From: Streptomyces sp. WAC 01529
GTDB lineage: Bacteria > Actinomycetota > Actinomycetes > Streptomycetales > Streptomycetaceae
Length of the DNA stretch: 64,000 bases
Direction of reading: 5' to 3'
NCBI RefSeq assembly: GCF_003945545.1
Contig: NZ_CP029617.1
Coordinates: 7,963,001-8,027,000 of the forward strand
Under the pieces are notes generated by a model that saw only the letters and a list, made by a program, of their open reading frames with translations, was not told the origin of the DNA and made no database searches. Both the position numbers and the translations under genes were made by a program. Shown here one piece after another: positions 1 to 8,800 of this stretch (positions are counted from its first letter, which is position 1; every line of letters starts with the position of its first letter).

Positions 1-1879
1 CCTTGCAGGCCTTGGATACGTCAACCGCCTTGCCGTCACTGCCCGTCGCCATGCCGCCGGGAAGCGCCGCGCAGGCCTTCGCCGCGTCGTCCGCCGCGAG
101 ATCCGCCGCCGGGACCCGGTTGGCGAACTGCTGGCGTTGCAGGTCGGCGACGGTCAGACGGCCCTTCTTGGCCATCGCCGCCACATCCTGGATGCCTCCG
201 CGCGTACGCAGCGAACGCTGCGTGCCGATCGTGCCGAAGACCCGCTCGTAACCGGTGATCGGCCGGTCCGCGTTGGAGAGCCAGGCGCTGTCGTTGGAGT
301 TCTCCGCATACGGGGCGTTCTTCAGCGTCGGCATCCGCGAAGGCCCGAAGATCCCGGGCTGCACCGCGTCCTCGTCGGAGCCGAGCGCGCACGCGCCCCG
401 CGAGCCGTCGAGCACGGCGACACCCGACGCCGGGTAGGTGATCTTGCCGAGGTCCGTGCTGCAGCGCTCCGCGAGTTCATCGGTGATGCGGGGCAGCACC
501 TGCGACTGCGTGAGCAGCGAGTGGCCGCGCCGGTCCGCCGCGACGGTGTTCACCCAGGGCAGCCCCTGGGTCTCCCGCAGCGACTTGAGGATGCCGGCGG
601 TGGAACGGGCCTTGCCGAAGCCGAGGTTGGTGTCGCTGCCGCGCAGGTTCGCGGCGTTCGGGTCGTTCAGCGCGTACGCCGTGGTCGAGGACCAGGGCAG
701 CGGCAGCTGCGGGCCGAGGCCGGAGACGACGGGGCCGTAGCGGGTCCACCACTGGGTGCGGGTCACCGGCGCGCTGCCGCCCTTCACGGGCACGGTGACG
801 GTCCGCTTCGTCATCTTGTGCGGCTTGCCGTCCACCAGATAGGTGGTCGGATCGGCCGGGTCCAGGGTGAGCTGGTGCAGGTTCAAGGGGACGCCGGTGG
901 CGACGGTGTGGCTCCACGCCACATCCTCGTTGAAGCCGATGTTGACCACGCCGGTGCCGAGCAACGAGGCGCCGGACACGTTCAGTTCGCCCGGGATGGT
1001 CTGCTGCGACTGCCAGAAGCGGCGCCCGCCCTGCCAGGGGTAGTGCGGGTTGCCGAGCAGCAGCCCCTTGCCGTTGGCCGTGGTCGTGCCGTGGAACGCG
1101 ACGGCGTTGGAGCCCATGTCGGCGTCCTGCGCCGAGAACAGCTCCCGGGCGGCCTTCGCCGTGCGGCGCGGGTCGGCGGCGGGGTTCCTTTCCGTGGCGC
1201 GGTCCTTGTCCGCGGCGCCCGGCGGCCGTGCGCCCGTGATGCCGTCGATGCCGCGCCCCTGGCCGCCGAGCACCTGCACGGCGAAGCCGTGGCGGGCCAC
1301 GTCCAGGGGGGTGATCGGGCGGACCCAGTCGGCCTTCGCGCAGGCCGGGTCGGTGACGCGGTTCTGCTTCAGCCAGGCGTTGTAGCCCGCGGCGAAGCCG
1401 CGCATCAGCTCCTTCGTCCGACGGCTGGGCCCCGCGGGGGCGGGCTGCTTCAGGAGCTTCTCCACCGTCCCCGCCTTCCGCACCCCACGGAAGTACAGGT
1501 CGCTGCTGAGGTTCGTGGACGCCGACGACAGGGCCGCGCCGGGGGAGGCCTCGGGCCCGAAGTGCCGGGAGCGCTCGCCGCGTACGGTCACATAGCCGTC
1601 GGCGAGAGTGCAGACCTGGTCGGCGGCCTGCGCCCATCCCGTGCCGAAGCCGAGGTTCGCGTAGTCCTTGGCGAGGATGTGTGGGATGCCGTACTGCGTG
1701 TAGCGGATGGTGGCGTGCAGGCCGCCGCCCGAGGGGTGGGCGTCGCGCGGCGCGGCCACCGCGCCGGCCGGCAGCAGGGCCACGGCGGTCAGCAAGGTGA
1801 TGCCCGCGGCGGCCAGTCGTCTCGTACGGGTACGGCCTCGGACTCGGCCTCTGGGCTGGGTGCGGGTACGGGTGCGCAA
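1..1879 (-). CDS. Penicillin acylase family protein, secreted (3' end outside window)
   Basis: About 626 codons are present and the C-terminus lies beyond the left edge. The family are N-terminal-nucleophile amidases that deacylate penicillins, acyl-homoserine lactones or lipopeptides. I place the start at TTG 1879, seven bases after GGGAGG; no in-frame ATG fits. An Arg-rich N-region followed by a hydrophobic stretch ending AGAVAAP looks like a signal peptide. Around residue 255 the sequence ADMGSNAVAF carries the Ser that becomes the N-terminal nucleophile of the beta chain after autoproteolysis. GNPHYPW, a Trp-rich stretch and FNEDVAWSHT further on are also family hallmarks. The substrate cannot be read from sequence; Streptomyces relatives include AhlM and aculeacin acylase. 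The gene is divergent from the acyl-CoA ligase at 1989, with about 110 bp between. Confidence 0.85.
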   Translation of the reverse strand, partial: MRTRTRTQPRGRVRGRTRTRRLAAAGITLLTAVALLPAGAVAAPRDAHPSGGGLHATIRYTQYGIPHILAKDYANLGFGTGWAQAADQVCTLADGYVTVRGERSRHFGPEASPGAALSSASTNLSSDLYFRGVRKAGTVEKLLKQPAPAGPSRRTKELMRGFAAGYNAWLKQNRVTDPACAKADWVRPITPLDVARHGFAVQVLGGQGRGIDGITGARPPGAADKDRATERNPAADPRRTAKAARELFSAQDADMGSNAVAFHGTTTANGKGLLLGNPHYPWQGGRRFWQSQQTIPGELNVSGASLLGTGVVNIGFNEDVAWSHTVATGVPLNLHQLTLDPADPTTYLVDGKPHKMTKRTVTVPVKGGSAPVTRTQWWTRYGPVVSGLGPQLPLPWSSTTAYALNDPNAANLRGSDTNLGFGKARSTAGILKSLRETQGLPWVNTVAADRRGHSLLTQSQVLPRITDELAERCSTDLGKITYPASGVAVLDGSRGACALGSDEDAVQPGIFGPSRMPTLKNAPYAENSNDSAWLSNADRPITGYERVFGTIGTQRSLRTRGGIQDVAAMAKKGRLTVADLQRQQFANRVPAADLAADDAAKACAALPGGMATGSDGKAVDVSKACK

Positions 1880-1988
1880 GGGGGAGCCTCCCAACAGCGT
1901 TGACGGAAGCGGCGGTTGAGCGTACCAAGCGGTATGTCATCTGTATGGTCCCTTGACCGAGGTGCCGCCAGGGACACAGGATCACGTC

Positions 1989-3491
1989 ATGACGGGTGTA
2001 CGGGAGAGCACAGTCGACGCAGTCCTCAGCCGCAGCGCGCGCCGCACACCGCGCCGCACGGCACTCCACTACGGCGAGCGGTCCTGGACGTACGCGGAGC
2101 TGGACGACGCCGTCTCGCGCGCCGCCCGCGTGCTGCGCGACCACGGCCTCGCCCCGGGCGAGCGGGTCGGCGCGTACGCCCACAACTCCGACGCCTATCT
2201 GATCGGCTTCCTCGCCTGCGCGCGGGCGGGCCTTGTCCATGTGCCCGTCAACCAGAACCTCACCGGCGACGACCTCGCCTACATCGTCCGCCAGTCCGGC
2301 AGCTCGCTCGTCCTCGCCGACCCGGACCTCGCCGGGCACCTGCCCGCCGACGCGGCGACCCTGCCCCTGCGCGACACGGACGACTCGCTGCTCGCGCGGC
2401 TGGCCGCCTCAGCCGCGTACGACGGAGAGGGCCCCGGCGGCGACGACCTGGCGCAACTGCTCTACACCTCGGGCACGACCGCCCAGCCCAAGGGCGCGAT
2501 GATGTCGCACCGGGCCCTCGTCCACGAGTACGCGAGCGCGATCACCGCCCTGGACCTCAAGGAGAGCGACAAGCCCGTCCACTCCCTGCCGCTCTACCAC
2601 TCGGCGCAGATGCACGTCTTCCTCATGCCCTACCTCGCGGTCGGCGCCGAGAACACCGTCCTGGACGGGCCCGACGCCGAGCGGATCTTCGACCTCGTCG
2701 AGGCCGGGCGCGCCGACAGCCTCTTCGCGCCGCCGACCGTGTGGATCGGCCTGTCGAACCATCCCGGCTTCGCCACCCGCGACCTCGGCGCCCTGCGCAA
2801 GGCCTACTATGGCGCGTCGATCATGCCGGTGCCGGTCCTGGAACGCCTGCGCTCCAGGCTGCCTGGCCTCGGCTTCTACAACTGCTTCGGGCAGAGCGAG
2901 ATCGGCCCGCTCGCCACCGTCCTCGGGCCCGATGAGCACGAGGGGCGCATGGACTCCTGCGGGCGGCCGGTCCTGTTCGTCGAGGCACGCGTCGTCGACG
3001 AGGACGGGCGCGAGGTGCCGGACGGCACCGAGGGCGAAGTCGTCTACCGCTCACCGCAGTTGTGCGACGGCTACTGGGACAAGCCGCAGGAGAGCGCGGA
3101 GGCGTTCCGCGACGGCTGGTTCCACTCGGGCGACCTCGCGGTGCGGGACGCGGAGGGCTACTTCACCGTCGTGGACCGGGTCAAGGACGTCATCAACTCC
3201 GGCGGGGTGCTCGTCGCCTCACGGCAGGTCGAGGACGCGCTGTACACGCACGGGGGTGTCGCGGAGGCCGCCGTGATCGGGCTGCCGGACGAGCGCTGGA
3301 TCGAGGCGGTCACCGCCGTCGTCGTACGCAAGGACAAGGAACTCTCCGAGGCCGAACTCATCGCCCACGCGCGCGAGAAGCTCGCCCACTTCAAGGCGCC
3401 CAAGCGGGTCCTTTTCGTGGACGAGCTGCCGCGCAACGCCAGCGGAAAGATCCTCAAGCGGGAGCTGCGGGACCGCTTCAGCGCCTCCTGA
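1989..3491 (+). CDS. AMP-forming acyl-CoA synthetase
   Basis: This ANL-superfamily enzyme of 500 aa activates a carboxylic acid to acyl-AMP and then to the CoA thioester. The AMP-binding P-loop LLYTSGTTAQPKGAM lies near residue 167, the core YNCFGQSEIG near 305, GWFHSGDLA near 380 and the C-terminal lysine motif NASGKILKREL near 487. All catalytic motifs are intact. I prefer ATG 1989 (MTGVREST); an in-frame ATG at 1953 would add 12 unconserved residues. The chain length is not predictable; the overall look is medium- or long-chain FadD-like. The stop lies six bases from the convergent paaK stop. Confidence 0.88.
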   Translation: MTGVRESTVDAVLSRSARRTPRRTALHYGERSWTYAELDDAVSRAARVLRDHGLAPGERVGAYAHNSDAYLIGFLACARAGLVHVPVNQNLTGDDLAYIVRQSGSSLVLADPDLAGHLPADAATLPLRDTDDSLLARLAASAAYDGEGPGGDDLAQLLYTSGTTAQPKGAMMSHRALVHEYASAITALDLKESDKPVHSLPLYHSAQMHVFLMPYLAVGAENTVLDGPDAERIFDLVEAGRADSLFAPPTVWIGLSNHPGFATRDLGALRKAYYGASIMPVPVLERLRSRLPGLGFYNCFGQSEIGPLATVLGPDEHEGRMDSCGRPVLFVEARVVDEDGREVPDGTEGEVVYRSPQLCDGYWDKPQESAEAFRDGWFHSGDLAVRDAEGYFTVVDRVKDVINSGGVLVASRQVEDALYTHGGVAEAAVIGLPDERWIEAVTAVVVRKDKELSEAELIAHAREKLAHFKAPKRVLFVDELPRNASGKILKRELRDRFSAS

Positions 3492-3497
3492 GCCGCC

Positions 3498-4796
3498 CTA
3501 TCCCCTCTCCCGCAGATCCACGATCCTCTTGAACTTGCCCACCGAACGCTCCAGCGTCTCCGGATCGACGATGTCGACGCCGACCGAGACGCCGATGCCG
3601 TCCTTCACGGCCGCCGCGATCTCCCGGGCCGCCGCCGCACGCCGCTCGGGCGGGGTGTCCGCGCGCGCCTCGGCCCGTACCGTCAGGGCGTCCATGCGCC
3701 CCTCGCGGGTCAGACGCAGCTGGAAGTGCGGGGCGACACCGGCCGTGCGCAGCACGATCTCCTCGATCTGCGTGGGGAAGAGATTGACCCCGCGCAGGAT
3801 CACCATGTCGTCGCTGCGGCCGGTCACCTTCTCCATCCGCCGGAAGACCCGCGCCGTGCCGGGGAGCAGGCGCGTCAGGTCCCGCGTCCGGTAGCGGACC
3901 ACGGGCATGGCCTCCTTGGTGAGCGAGGTGAACACCAGCTCACCGCGCTCCCCGTCCGGCAGTACCTCGCCCGTGATCGGGTCGACGACCTCGGGATAGA
4001 AGTGGTCCTCCCAGATGTGCAGCCCGTCCTTGGTCTCCAGGCACTCCTGGGCGACACCCGGGCCGATCACCTCCGAGAGCCCGTATATGTCGACCGCGTC
4101 GATCGCGAAGCGCTCCTCGATCTCGCGCCGCATCTCCTCGGTCCATGGCTCCGCGCCGAAGATGCCGACCCGCAGGGACGTCGTACGGGGATCGATGCCC
4201 TGCCGCTCGAACTCGTCCAGGAGCGTGAGCATGTACGACGGCGTCACCATGATGATCTCGGGCCGGAAGTCGAGGATCAGCCGCACCTGGCGGGCCGTCA
4301 TCCCGCCGGACGCGGGGATCACCGTGCAGCCGAGCCGCTCGGCCCCGTAGTGCGCGCCGAGACCGCCGGTGAACAGGCCGTACCCATAGGCCACGTGCAC
4401 CTTGTCCCCGGGCCTGCCGCCCGCCGCGCGGATCGAGCGCGCCACGACATCCGCCCACATGGACAGGTCGCGCTCGGTGTACCCGACGACGGTCGGCAGA
4501 CCGGTCGTGCCGCTGGACGCGTGCAGCCGGCGCACCTCGGACTGCTCCACCGCGAACATCCCGAACGGATAGTTGGCCCGCAGATCGTCCTTGGTGGTGA
4601 ACGGGAACAGCGCCAGATCGGCGAGCGAACGGCAGTCGTCGGGGCGCAGGCCCGCCTTGTCGAACGCGGCCCGGTAGAACGGGACGTTCTCGTACGCGTG
4701 CAACAGGGTGTCCTGAAGGCGCTCCAGCTGCAGCGCCCCCAACTCACGGGGGCCGAGCCGCTCCGCCGCGTCCAGCTGTGGCGGCATACGCGTCAT
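3498..4796 (-). CDS. paaK: Phenylacetate-CoA ligase (PaaK-type)
   Basis: The 432-aa protein is of normal PaaK length. It would convert phenylacetate, ATP and CoA to phenylacetyl-CoA, the entry step of aerobic phenylacetate breakdown. The P-loop LHASSGTTGLPTVVGYT, YGLSEVIGPGV, the acidic TRDLTRLLPG stretch and GRSDDMVILRGVNLFPTQIE are all recognisable. ATG 4796 is preferred, with GGGAG about eight bases upstream. The longer frame from 4832 would start inside the inverted repeat at 4822-4839. No other paa genes lie here, so the ligase may act on phenylacetate made elsewhere or on a related aryl acid. Confidence 0.88.
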   Translation of the reverse strand: MTRMPPQLDAAERLGPRELGALQLERLQDTLLHAYENVPFYRAAFDKAGLRPDDCRSLADLALFPFTTKDDLRANYPFGMFAVEQSEVRRLHASSGTTGLPTVVGYTERDLSMWADVVARSIRAAGGRPGDKVHVAYGYGLFTGGLGAHYGAERLGCTVIPASGGMTARQVRLILDFRPEIIMVTPSYMLTLLDEFERQGIDPRTTSLRVGIFGAEPWTEEMRREIEERFAIDAVDIYGLSEVIGPGVAQECLETKDGLHIWEDHFYPEVVDPITGEVLPDGERGELVFTSLTKEAMPVVRYRTRDLTRLLPGTARVFRRMEKVTGRSDDMVILRGVNLFPTQIEEIVLRTAGVAPHFQLRLTREGRMDALTVRAEARADTPPERRAAAAREIAAAVKDGIGVSVGVDIVDPETLERSVGKFKRIVDLRERG

Positions 4797-4821
4797 AAGT
4801 GGTTCTCCCGTCCCGAACGGG

Positions 4822-4839
4822 CGACCGATCATTCGGTCG
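4822..4839. promoter_or_regulatory. TetR-type operator candidate upstream of paaK
   Basis: A 7-bp inverted repeat CGACCGA/TCGGTCG with a 4-bp spacer sits 26 bp before the paaK ATG, in the gap shared with the divergent hydrolase. Its core ACCG-N6-CGGT has the spacing of operators reported for PaaR-like TetR repressors. No cognate regulator is adjacent, so the assignment rests on motif and position only. Confidence 0.45.
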
Positions 4840-4960
4840 ACGATCTTCCGTCGAGGTCAGTAATCCAGTCCCCGGGGTAAGCGTCAAGAGATCTCGCACG
4901 GCCGCTTCGAGCTGGTGGGCCGGGGGCGGAACGGCGTTGCCCGGGCCACACGGGGATGTG

Positions 4961-5818
4961 ATGATCTCCGGCATGCCGGTATTCAGCGCGTACGACGGGA
5001 CCCAGCTGGCCTACCACGAGAAAGGGGACGGGGCGCCGCTGCTTTGCGTGCCGGGCGGTCCCATGCGGGCCTCCGTCTATCTGGGCGACCTCGGCGGCCT
5101 CACCGCTCACCGCCGCCTCATCCTGCTCGACCTGCGGGGCACGGGTGACTCGGCGGCCCCGGACGACACCTCGACGTACCGCTGCGACCGCCAGACCGAC
5201 GACGTGGAGGCGCTGCGCGAGCACCTCGGGCTCGATCAGGTCGACGTGCTCGGGCACTCCGCCGGCGGCGACCTCGCCACGCTGTACGCGGCCCGCCATC
5301 CCAAGCGGATCCGCACCCTGATCCTCGTCACCCCGGCCACGCTGGCCGTGGGCGGCGTCGTGACCGACGAGGACCGTCGTGAGGCCGCCGAGCTGCGCAA
5401 GGATGAGCCCTGGTACCCGGCGGCCGAGGTGGCACTGCGGGAGATCGCACAGGGGCGTACGCCCACCTCGGGCTGGGACGTTATCGGGCCGCTCTTGTAC
5501 GGACGTTGGGACGCCGAGGCTCAGACGCACCGGGCACAGAGCACGGCGCAGAAGAACCTGGCGGCCTCCGAGGCGTACTACGGCGAGGCCTTCTTCGACC
5601 CGCCCGCGACCCGCGCCGCCCTCACGGCCATGACCGCGCCGGTGCTCGTGCTGGCGGGCGCCTACGACGGTGGGCCGAGCCCCGCCCGCGCCGAGGAGCT
5701 GGCCGCTCTCTTCCCGGGCGGCGTGTGCCAAGTACAGCCCGGCGGCGGGCACTTCCCGTGGCTGGACGATCCGGAGTGGTTCACGCGGCGGGTCGCGGGG
5801 TTCCTCGCGCAGCACTGA
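4961..5818 (+). CDS. Alpha/beta hydrolase, proline-iminopeptidase-like
   Basis: This 285-aa cytosolic alpha/beta-hydrolase fold protein has a complete triad. The nucleophile elbow is GHSAGGDLA near residue 98, the acid is probably Asp in AGAYDGGPS, and the His lies in GGGHFPWLD close to the C-terminus. The oxyanion stretch CVPGGPMRAS resembles the HGGPG of prolyl aminopeptidases but is altered. ATG 4961 follows a GGGG purine run; ATG 4973 is an alternative. It is divergent from paaK. The substrate is unknown. Confidence 0.82.
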   Translation: MISGMPVFSAYDGTQLAYHEKGDGAPLLCVPGGPMRASVYLGDLGGLTAHRRLILLDLRGTGDSAAPDDTSTYRCDRQTDDVEALREHLGLDQVDVLGHSAGGDLATLYAARHPKRIRTLILVTPATLAVGGVVTDEDRREAAELRKDEPWYPAAEVALREIAQGRTPTSGWDVIGPLLYGRWDAEAQTHRAQSTAQKNLAASEAYYGEAFFDPPATRAALTAMTAPVLVLAGAYDGGPSPARAEELAALFPGGVCQVQPGGGHFPWLDDPEWFTRRVAGFLAQH

Positions 5819-5922
5819 GCCGGGCTGTTCCCAGGGCGGGGGTGTGTCTGTCCGGGGAATGCCGAGGCGGGGGCGCTCGTACCATGGGTGCCCGCTCGTA
5901 GCGATCGCCCAAGGGAGTCTCC

Positions 5923-6534
5923 GTGCCGGTCACCTCAGCCGTGTGTCGCGTCCTGGCCATGGGCGCCGTCGCCGCCGCGCTCTTCGCGGGGAGTTCCGGG
6001 GCCGTCGCCGTGCCCGCACCGGCGGTCGTCGCTGGGGCGGCCACGGGTTCGTACGGGCAACTGCGCCCGCTCGCCGAGCTGTCGGCCCGGCGGCTTGCCG
6101 CCGCTGATCTCGTCGCCGCCGCCAAGTACGGCACGGGCAGCCCCATCGACGACCCGGCACGTGAGAAGCAGGTCCTGGAGGCCGTGGCCCGGCAGGCGCG
6201 GGAGAGCGGCGGCGACCCCGAGGCGACGGTGCGGATCTTCCGTGATCAGATCGAGGCCAACAAGGTGGTCCAGCGGGAGCTGTTCCGGCGCTGGGACGCC
6301 GATCCCTCCCGGGCGCCGAAGGAGCGGCCCGACCTCGCCGAGGTCCGCGAGGAGATCAACCGGATCAACGGCGGCCTGGTGCGGGGCATCGCCGCCTCAG
6401 CGGGCGCGCGGACCGCGCCGTACTGCGGGGGAGTCCTGACCGCCGCCGCCGCGCACACCCGGCACGCCGATCGGCTCGACGCCCTGCACACGCTCGCGCT
6501 GGGGCGGGCGCTGCGGTCCGTCTGCGCGGGATGA
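5923..6534 (+). CDS. Secreted chorismate mutase (AroQ-gamma type)
   Basis: The 203-aa precursor starts at GTG 5923 behind AAGGGAG and has a clear signal peptide with an Ala-rich hydrophobic core. The mature part reads LRPLAELSARRLAAADLVAAAKYGTGSPIDDPAREKQVL, then IFRDQIEANKVVQRELFRRW, the helical pattern of the periplasmic or secreted chorismate mutases known from Mycobacterium tuberculosis. It converts chorismate to prephenate outside the cytoplasm, where the physiological role remains unclear. Two late Cys (YCGG and SVCAG) probably form a disulfide. Its last 138 bp overlap the convergent yczE-like gene. Confidence 0.85.
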   Translation: MPVTSAVCRVLAMGAVAAALFAGSSGAVAVPAPAVVAGAATGSYGQLRPLAELSARRLAAADLVAAAKYGTGSPIDDPAREKQVLEAVARQARESGGDPEATVRIFRDQIEANKVVQRELFRRWDADPSRAPKERPDLAEVREEINRINGGLVRGIAASAGARTAPYCGGVLTAAAAHTRHADRLDALHTLALGRALRSVCAG

Positions 6535-7149
6535 GACCCGTACGTACGCGAACCGGGGCAGGAAGAACTGGGTGACCGGGCCGACCGCGAGCGCGTAGAG
6601 CACGGTGCCGACGCCCACCGTCCCGCCGAGCAGCCAGCCCGCGGCGAGCACGGCGACCTCGATGAGCGTGCGGACCCGCCGCAGGGAAGAGCCCGTCACG
6701 GCGGAGAGGCCGGTCATCAGGCCGTCCCGGGGCCCGGGGCCGAAGCGCGCGCCGACGTAGACGGCGACGGCGAGACCGTTCAGGACCACCCCGCCGAGGA
6801 GCAGACCGGCCCGGGCGGGCAGGCCGAGGTGCGCGGGCACGAGCGCGAGGCCCAGGTCGGAGGAGACGGCCACGACGGCGATGTTGGCGAAGGTGCCCAA
6901 CGTGGGCCGCTGTTTGAGCGGAATCCACGCCAGCAGCACGAGCACGCCCACGAGCGCGCTCAACGTGCCGAAGCTCAGCGCGGTGCGCCGCTCCAGGCCC
7001 TCGCAGAGGACGCTCCAGGGAGTGGCGCCCAGGGCCGCCCGGACCAGGACCGCGAGGCTGAAGCCGTACAGGGCGAGACCCAGGAAGAGTTGGGGGAGGC
7101 GCCTCAGCGGGTCCTCGCCCAGGGGTACGTACGTGATGTCCTGCCGCAT
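6397..7149 (-). CDS. YczE/YyaS/YitT-family membrane protein
   Basis: The 250-aa integral membrane protein shows about five or six hydrophobic helices (LFLGLALYGFSLAVLV, LSALVGVLVLLAWIP, IAVVAVSSDLGLALVP, LLLGGVVLNGLAVAVYV, LIEVAVLAAGWLLGG). GARFGPGPRDGLMTGLS is a typical YczE motif. The start is ATG 7149. Family function is not established. The gene is divergent from a MocR regulator, a pairing known in many bacteria (Bacillus ycxD-yczE for example), so it is the probable target of that regulator. The C-terminal 40 residues or so are low-complexity and are encoded opposite chorismate mutase codons. Confidence 0.82.
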   Translation of the reverse strand: MRQDITYVPLGEDPLRRLPQLFLGLALYGFSLAVLVRAALGATPWSVLCEGLERRTALSFGTLSALVGVLVLLAWIPLKQRPTLGTFANIAVVAVSSDLGLALVPAHLGLPARAGLLLGGVVLNGLAVAVYVGARFGPGPRDGLMTGLSAVTGSSLRRVRTLIEVAVLAAGWLLGGTVGVGTVLYALAVGPVTQFFLPRFAYVRVSSRADGPQRPPQRERVQGVEPIGVPGVRGGGGQDSPAVRRGPRAR

Positions 7150-7220
7150 GCCGTGTTGCCTCCGGGAAGTGGTGCAGGGGAGCTGCCCGTCAGGGCCATT
7201 GGTTGCCACTCTGTGGTGTG

Positions 7221-7244
7221 ATTGGCCCTGGAAGTACGGCCAAT
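7221..7244. promoter_or_regulatory. Inverted repeat in MocR-yczE intergenic region
   Basis: ATTGGCC and GGCCAAT form a perfect 7-bp inverted repeat with a 10-bp spacer. It ends 14 bp before the MocR GTG start and lies between the two divergent starts. A further CCATTGGTTGCC motif lies just upstream. This is a good candidate for the site where the MocR protein controls both genes. Function is inferred from position. Confidence 0.45.
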
Positions 7245-7258
7245 CCAAGGAGAATGGT

Positions 7259-8704
7259 GTGGTTGACGCGCTGGGCAGCCGGCAGCTCGCCGCCCTGCTG
7301 CCCGACTCCGCCGGCAGGCGCCCCGCCTACCGCCACCTCGCCCAGGCGATCAGTGAACTCATCCTGGACGGCCGCATCGCGCTGCACGTCAGACTCCCCG
7401 CCGAGCGGGAACTGGCGGGCGCGCTCAACACCAGCAGGACCACCGTCACGGCCGTGTACGACCTCCTGCGCGAGGGCGGTTACGCGCACAGCCGCCAGGG
7501 CGCCGGAACCTGGACGGCCCTGCCCGAGGGGCGTGCCACCAGTGGCGTCCGGCGCCTCCTCGCGGCGGCCGAGGAGAGCGCCATCGACCTGGCGAGGGCC
7601 GCACCGGCCCTGCCGCGCGACACGCTCGCCGCCGCCCTGACCCGGGTGGCCCCGCACCTCGCGGACCACGCGGACACCCCCGGCTACCACCCCTACGGGC
7701 TGCCGGAGCTGCGTGCCGCCGTCGCCGAGCGCTTCACCCGGCGCGGCCTGCCGACCATGCCGGAACAGATCCTCGTCACCGCCGGTGCCCAGCACGCCCT
7801 CACCCTCGTCCTGGGACTGCTCTGCCGTCCCGGCGACCGCGTCCTGGCCGAGAACCCCTCGTACCCCAACGCCCTGGAGGCGATGCGGCGCGCCCGGCTG
7901 CGCACGGTGCCGGTCCCGGTGACCGACACCGGCTGGGACACCGAGATCGTCGAGTCGACCTTCCGCCAGGCCGTGCCCCAACTGGCCTACCTCATACCCG
8001 ACTTCCACAACCCGACCGGCTGCCTCATGCCCGAAGGGGAACGAGGACGCGTCCTGCGCGCGGCTCAGCGCTCCGGTGCCTGGCTCGTCGTCGACGAGAC
8101 CCTCGCCGAACTCGCCCTCGACGCCCCGGCCCCCGCGCCCTTCGTCTCCCACGCGGCCCCCGGCGGCACGGGCCAGCTCATCACCATCGGCTCCATGAGC
8201 AAGACGCACTGGGCGGGCCTGCGCGTCGGCTGGCTGCGCGCGCCCGCGCGGCTCGTCACCGAACTGGCGGGGCAGCGCGTCGCCACGGACATGGGCGGCT
8301 CGGTCCTCGACCAGCTGCTCGCCCTCGACCTGCTCGACCGTGCCGACGAGCTGCCGGCGAGCCGCCTGGAGCAGCTGCGCGGCCGTCGGGCCGCGCTGGC
8401 CGCCGCCCTCGCCGAGCACCTTCCGCGCTGGAGCTGGCGACTGCCGCCCGGCGGCCTGTCGTTGTGGGTGGACCTCGGGCAGCCGATCGCCTCCGCGCTG
8501 GCCGAGCGGGCGCTGGAGCACGGGGTGCGGATCGAGAGCGGCGCCTGCTTCGCCACCGATCCGGGCGTCTTCGAACAGCGGCTCCGCATCCCGTACACCC
8601 TGCCCGGGGACACCTTGCGCGAGGCGGTGTGCCGGTTGGCCACCGCGTACGGCGGGGGGCTTGCACCGGTCGCCGCCGCCCGGCGGCCGCACTGGGTGGC
8701 CTGA
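7259..8704 (+). CDS. MocR-family (GntR/aminotransferase) transcriptional regulator
   Basis: The 481-aa protein joins an N-terminal winged HTH (ILDGRIALHVRLPAERELAGALNTSRTTV, residues about 35-65) to a fold-type-I aminotransferase domain. PLP-site landmarks are ENPSYPNAL, YLIPDFHNPTGCLMP, VVDETLAELAL and the Schiff-base lysine in SMSKTHWAGLRVGW. The GTG 7259 start sits five bases after AAGGAGA. It matches the MocR subgroup linked to yczE membrane-protein genes, and the adjacent divergent gene is exactly that. The effector is probably PLP or a PLP adduct. Confidence 0.88.
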   Translation: MVDALGSRQLAALLPDSAGRRPAYRHLAQAISELILDGRIALHVRLPAERELAGALNTSRTTVTAVYDLLREGGYAHSRQGAGTWTALPEGRATSGVRRLLAAAEESAIDLARAAPALPRDTLAAALTRVAPHLADHADTPGYHPYGLPELRAAVAERFTRRGLPTMPEQILVTAGAQHALTLVLGLLCRPGDRVLAENPSYPNALEAMRRARLRTVPVPVTDTGWDTEIVESTFRQAVPQLAYLIPDFHNPTGCLMPEGERGRVLRAAQRSGAWLVVDETLAELALDAPAPAPFVSHAAPGGTGQLITIGSMSKTHWAGLRVGWLRAPARLVTELAGQRVATDMGGSVLDQLLALDLLDRADELPASRLEQLRGRRAALAAALAEHLPRWSWRLPPGGLSLWVDLGQPIASALAERALEHGVRIESGACFATDPGVFEQRLRIPYTLPGDTLREAVCRLATAYGGGLAPVAAARRPHWVA

Positions 8705-8716
8705 GCGCGGGCCGGG

Positions 8717-8800
8717 CGCCCTGGATACGGCGGCCAGGTCCCCTGGATACGGTGGCCACGCGCCCTGGACGCGGCGACGCGCTCTGAACGCGGCGGCTAC
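8717..8800. repeat. Short degenerate tandem repeat
   Basis: Between two convergent genes, a unit like CCCTGGATACGGCGGCCA recurs with drift: CCCTGGATACGGTGGCCA, CCCTGGACGCGGCGACGC, then CTCTGAACGCGGCGGC. The period is about 24 bp. No ORF or hairpin of note explains it. Confidence 0.5.

Noticed and set aside
477..2339. Long minus-strand open frame of 620 codons
   Set aside because: Its residues are Arg/Ala-rich shadow; the real acylase lies in another minus frame and starts at TTG 1879, and the acyl-CoA ligase covers 1989 onward.
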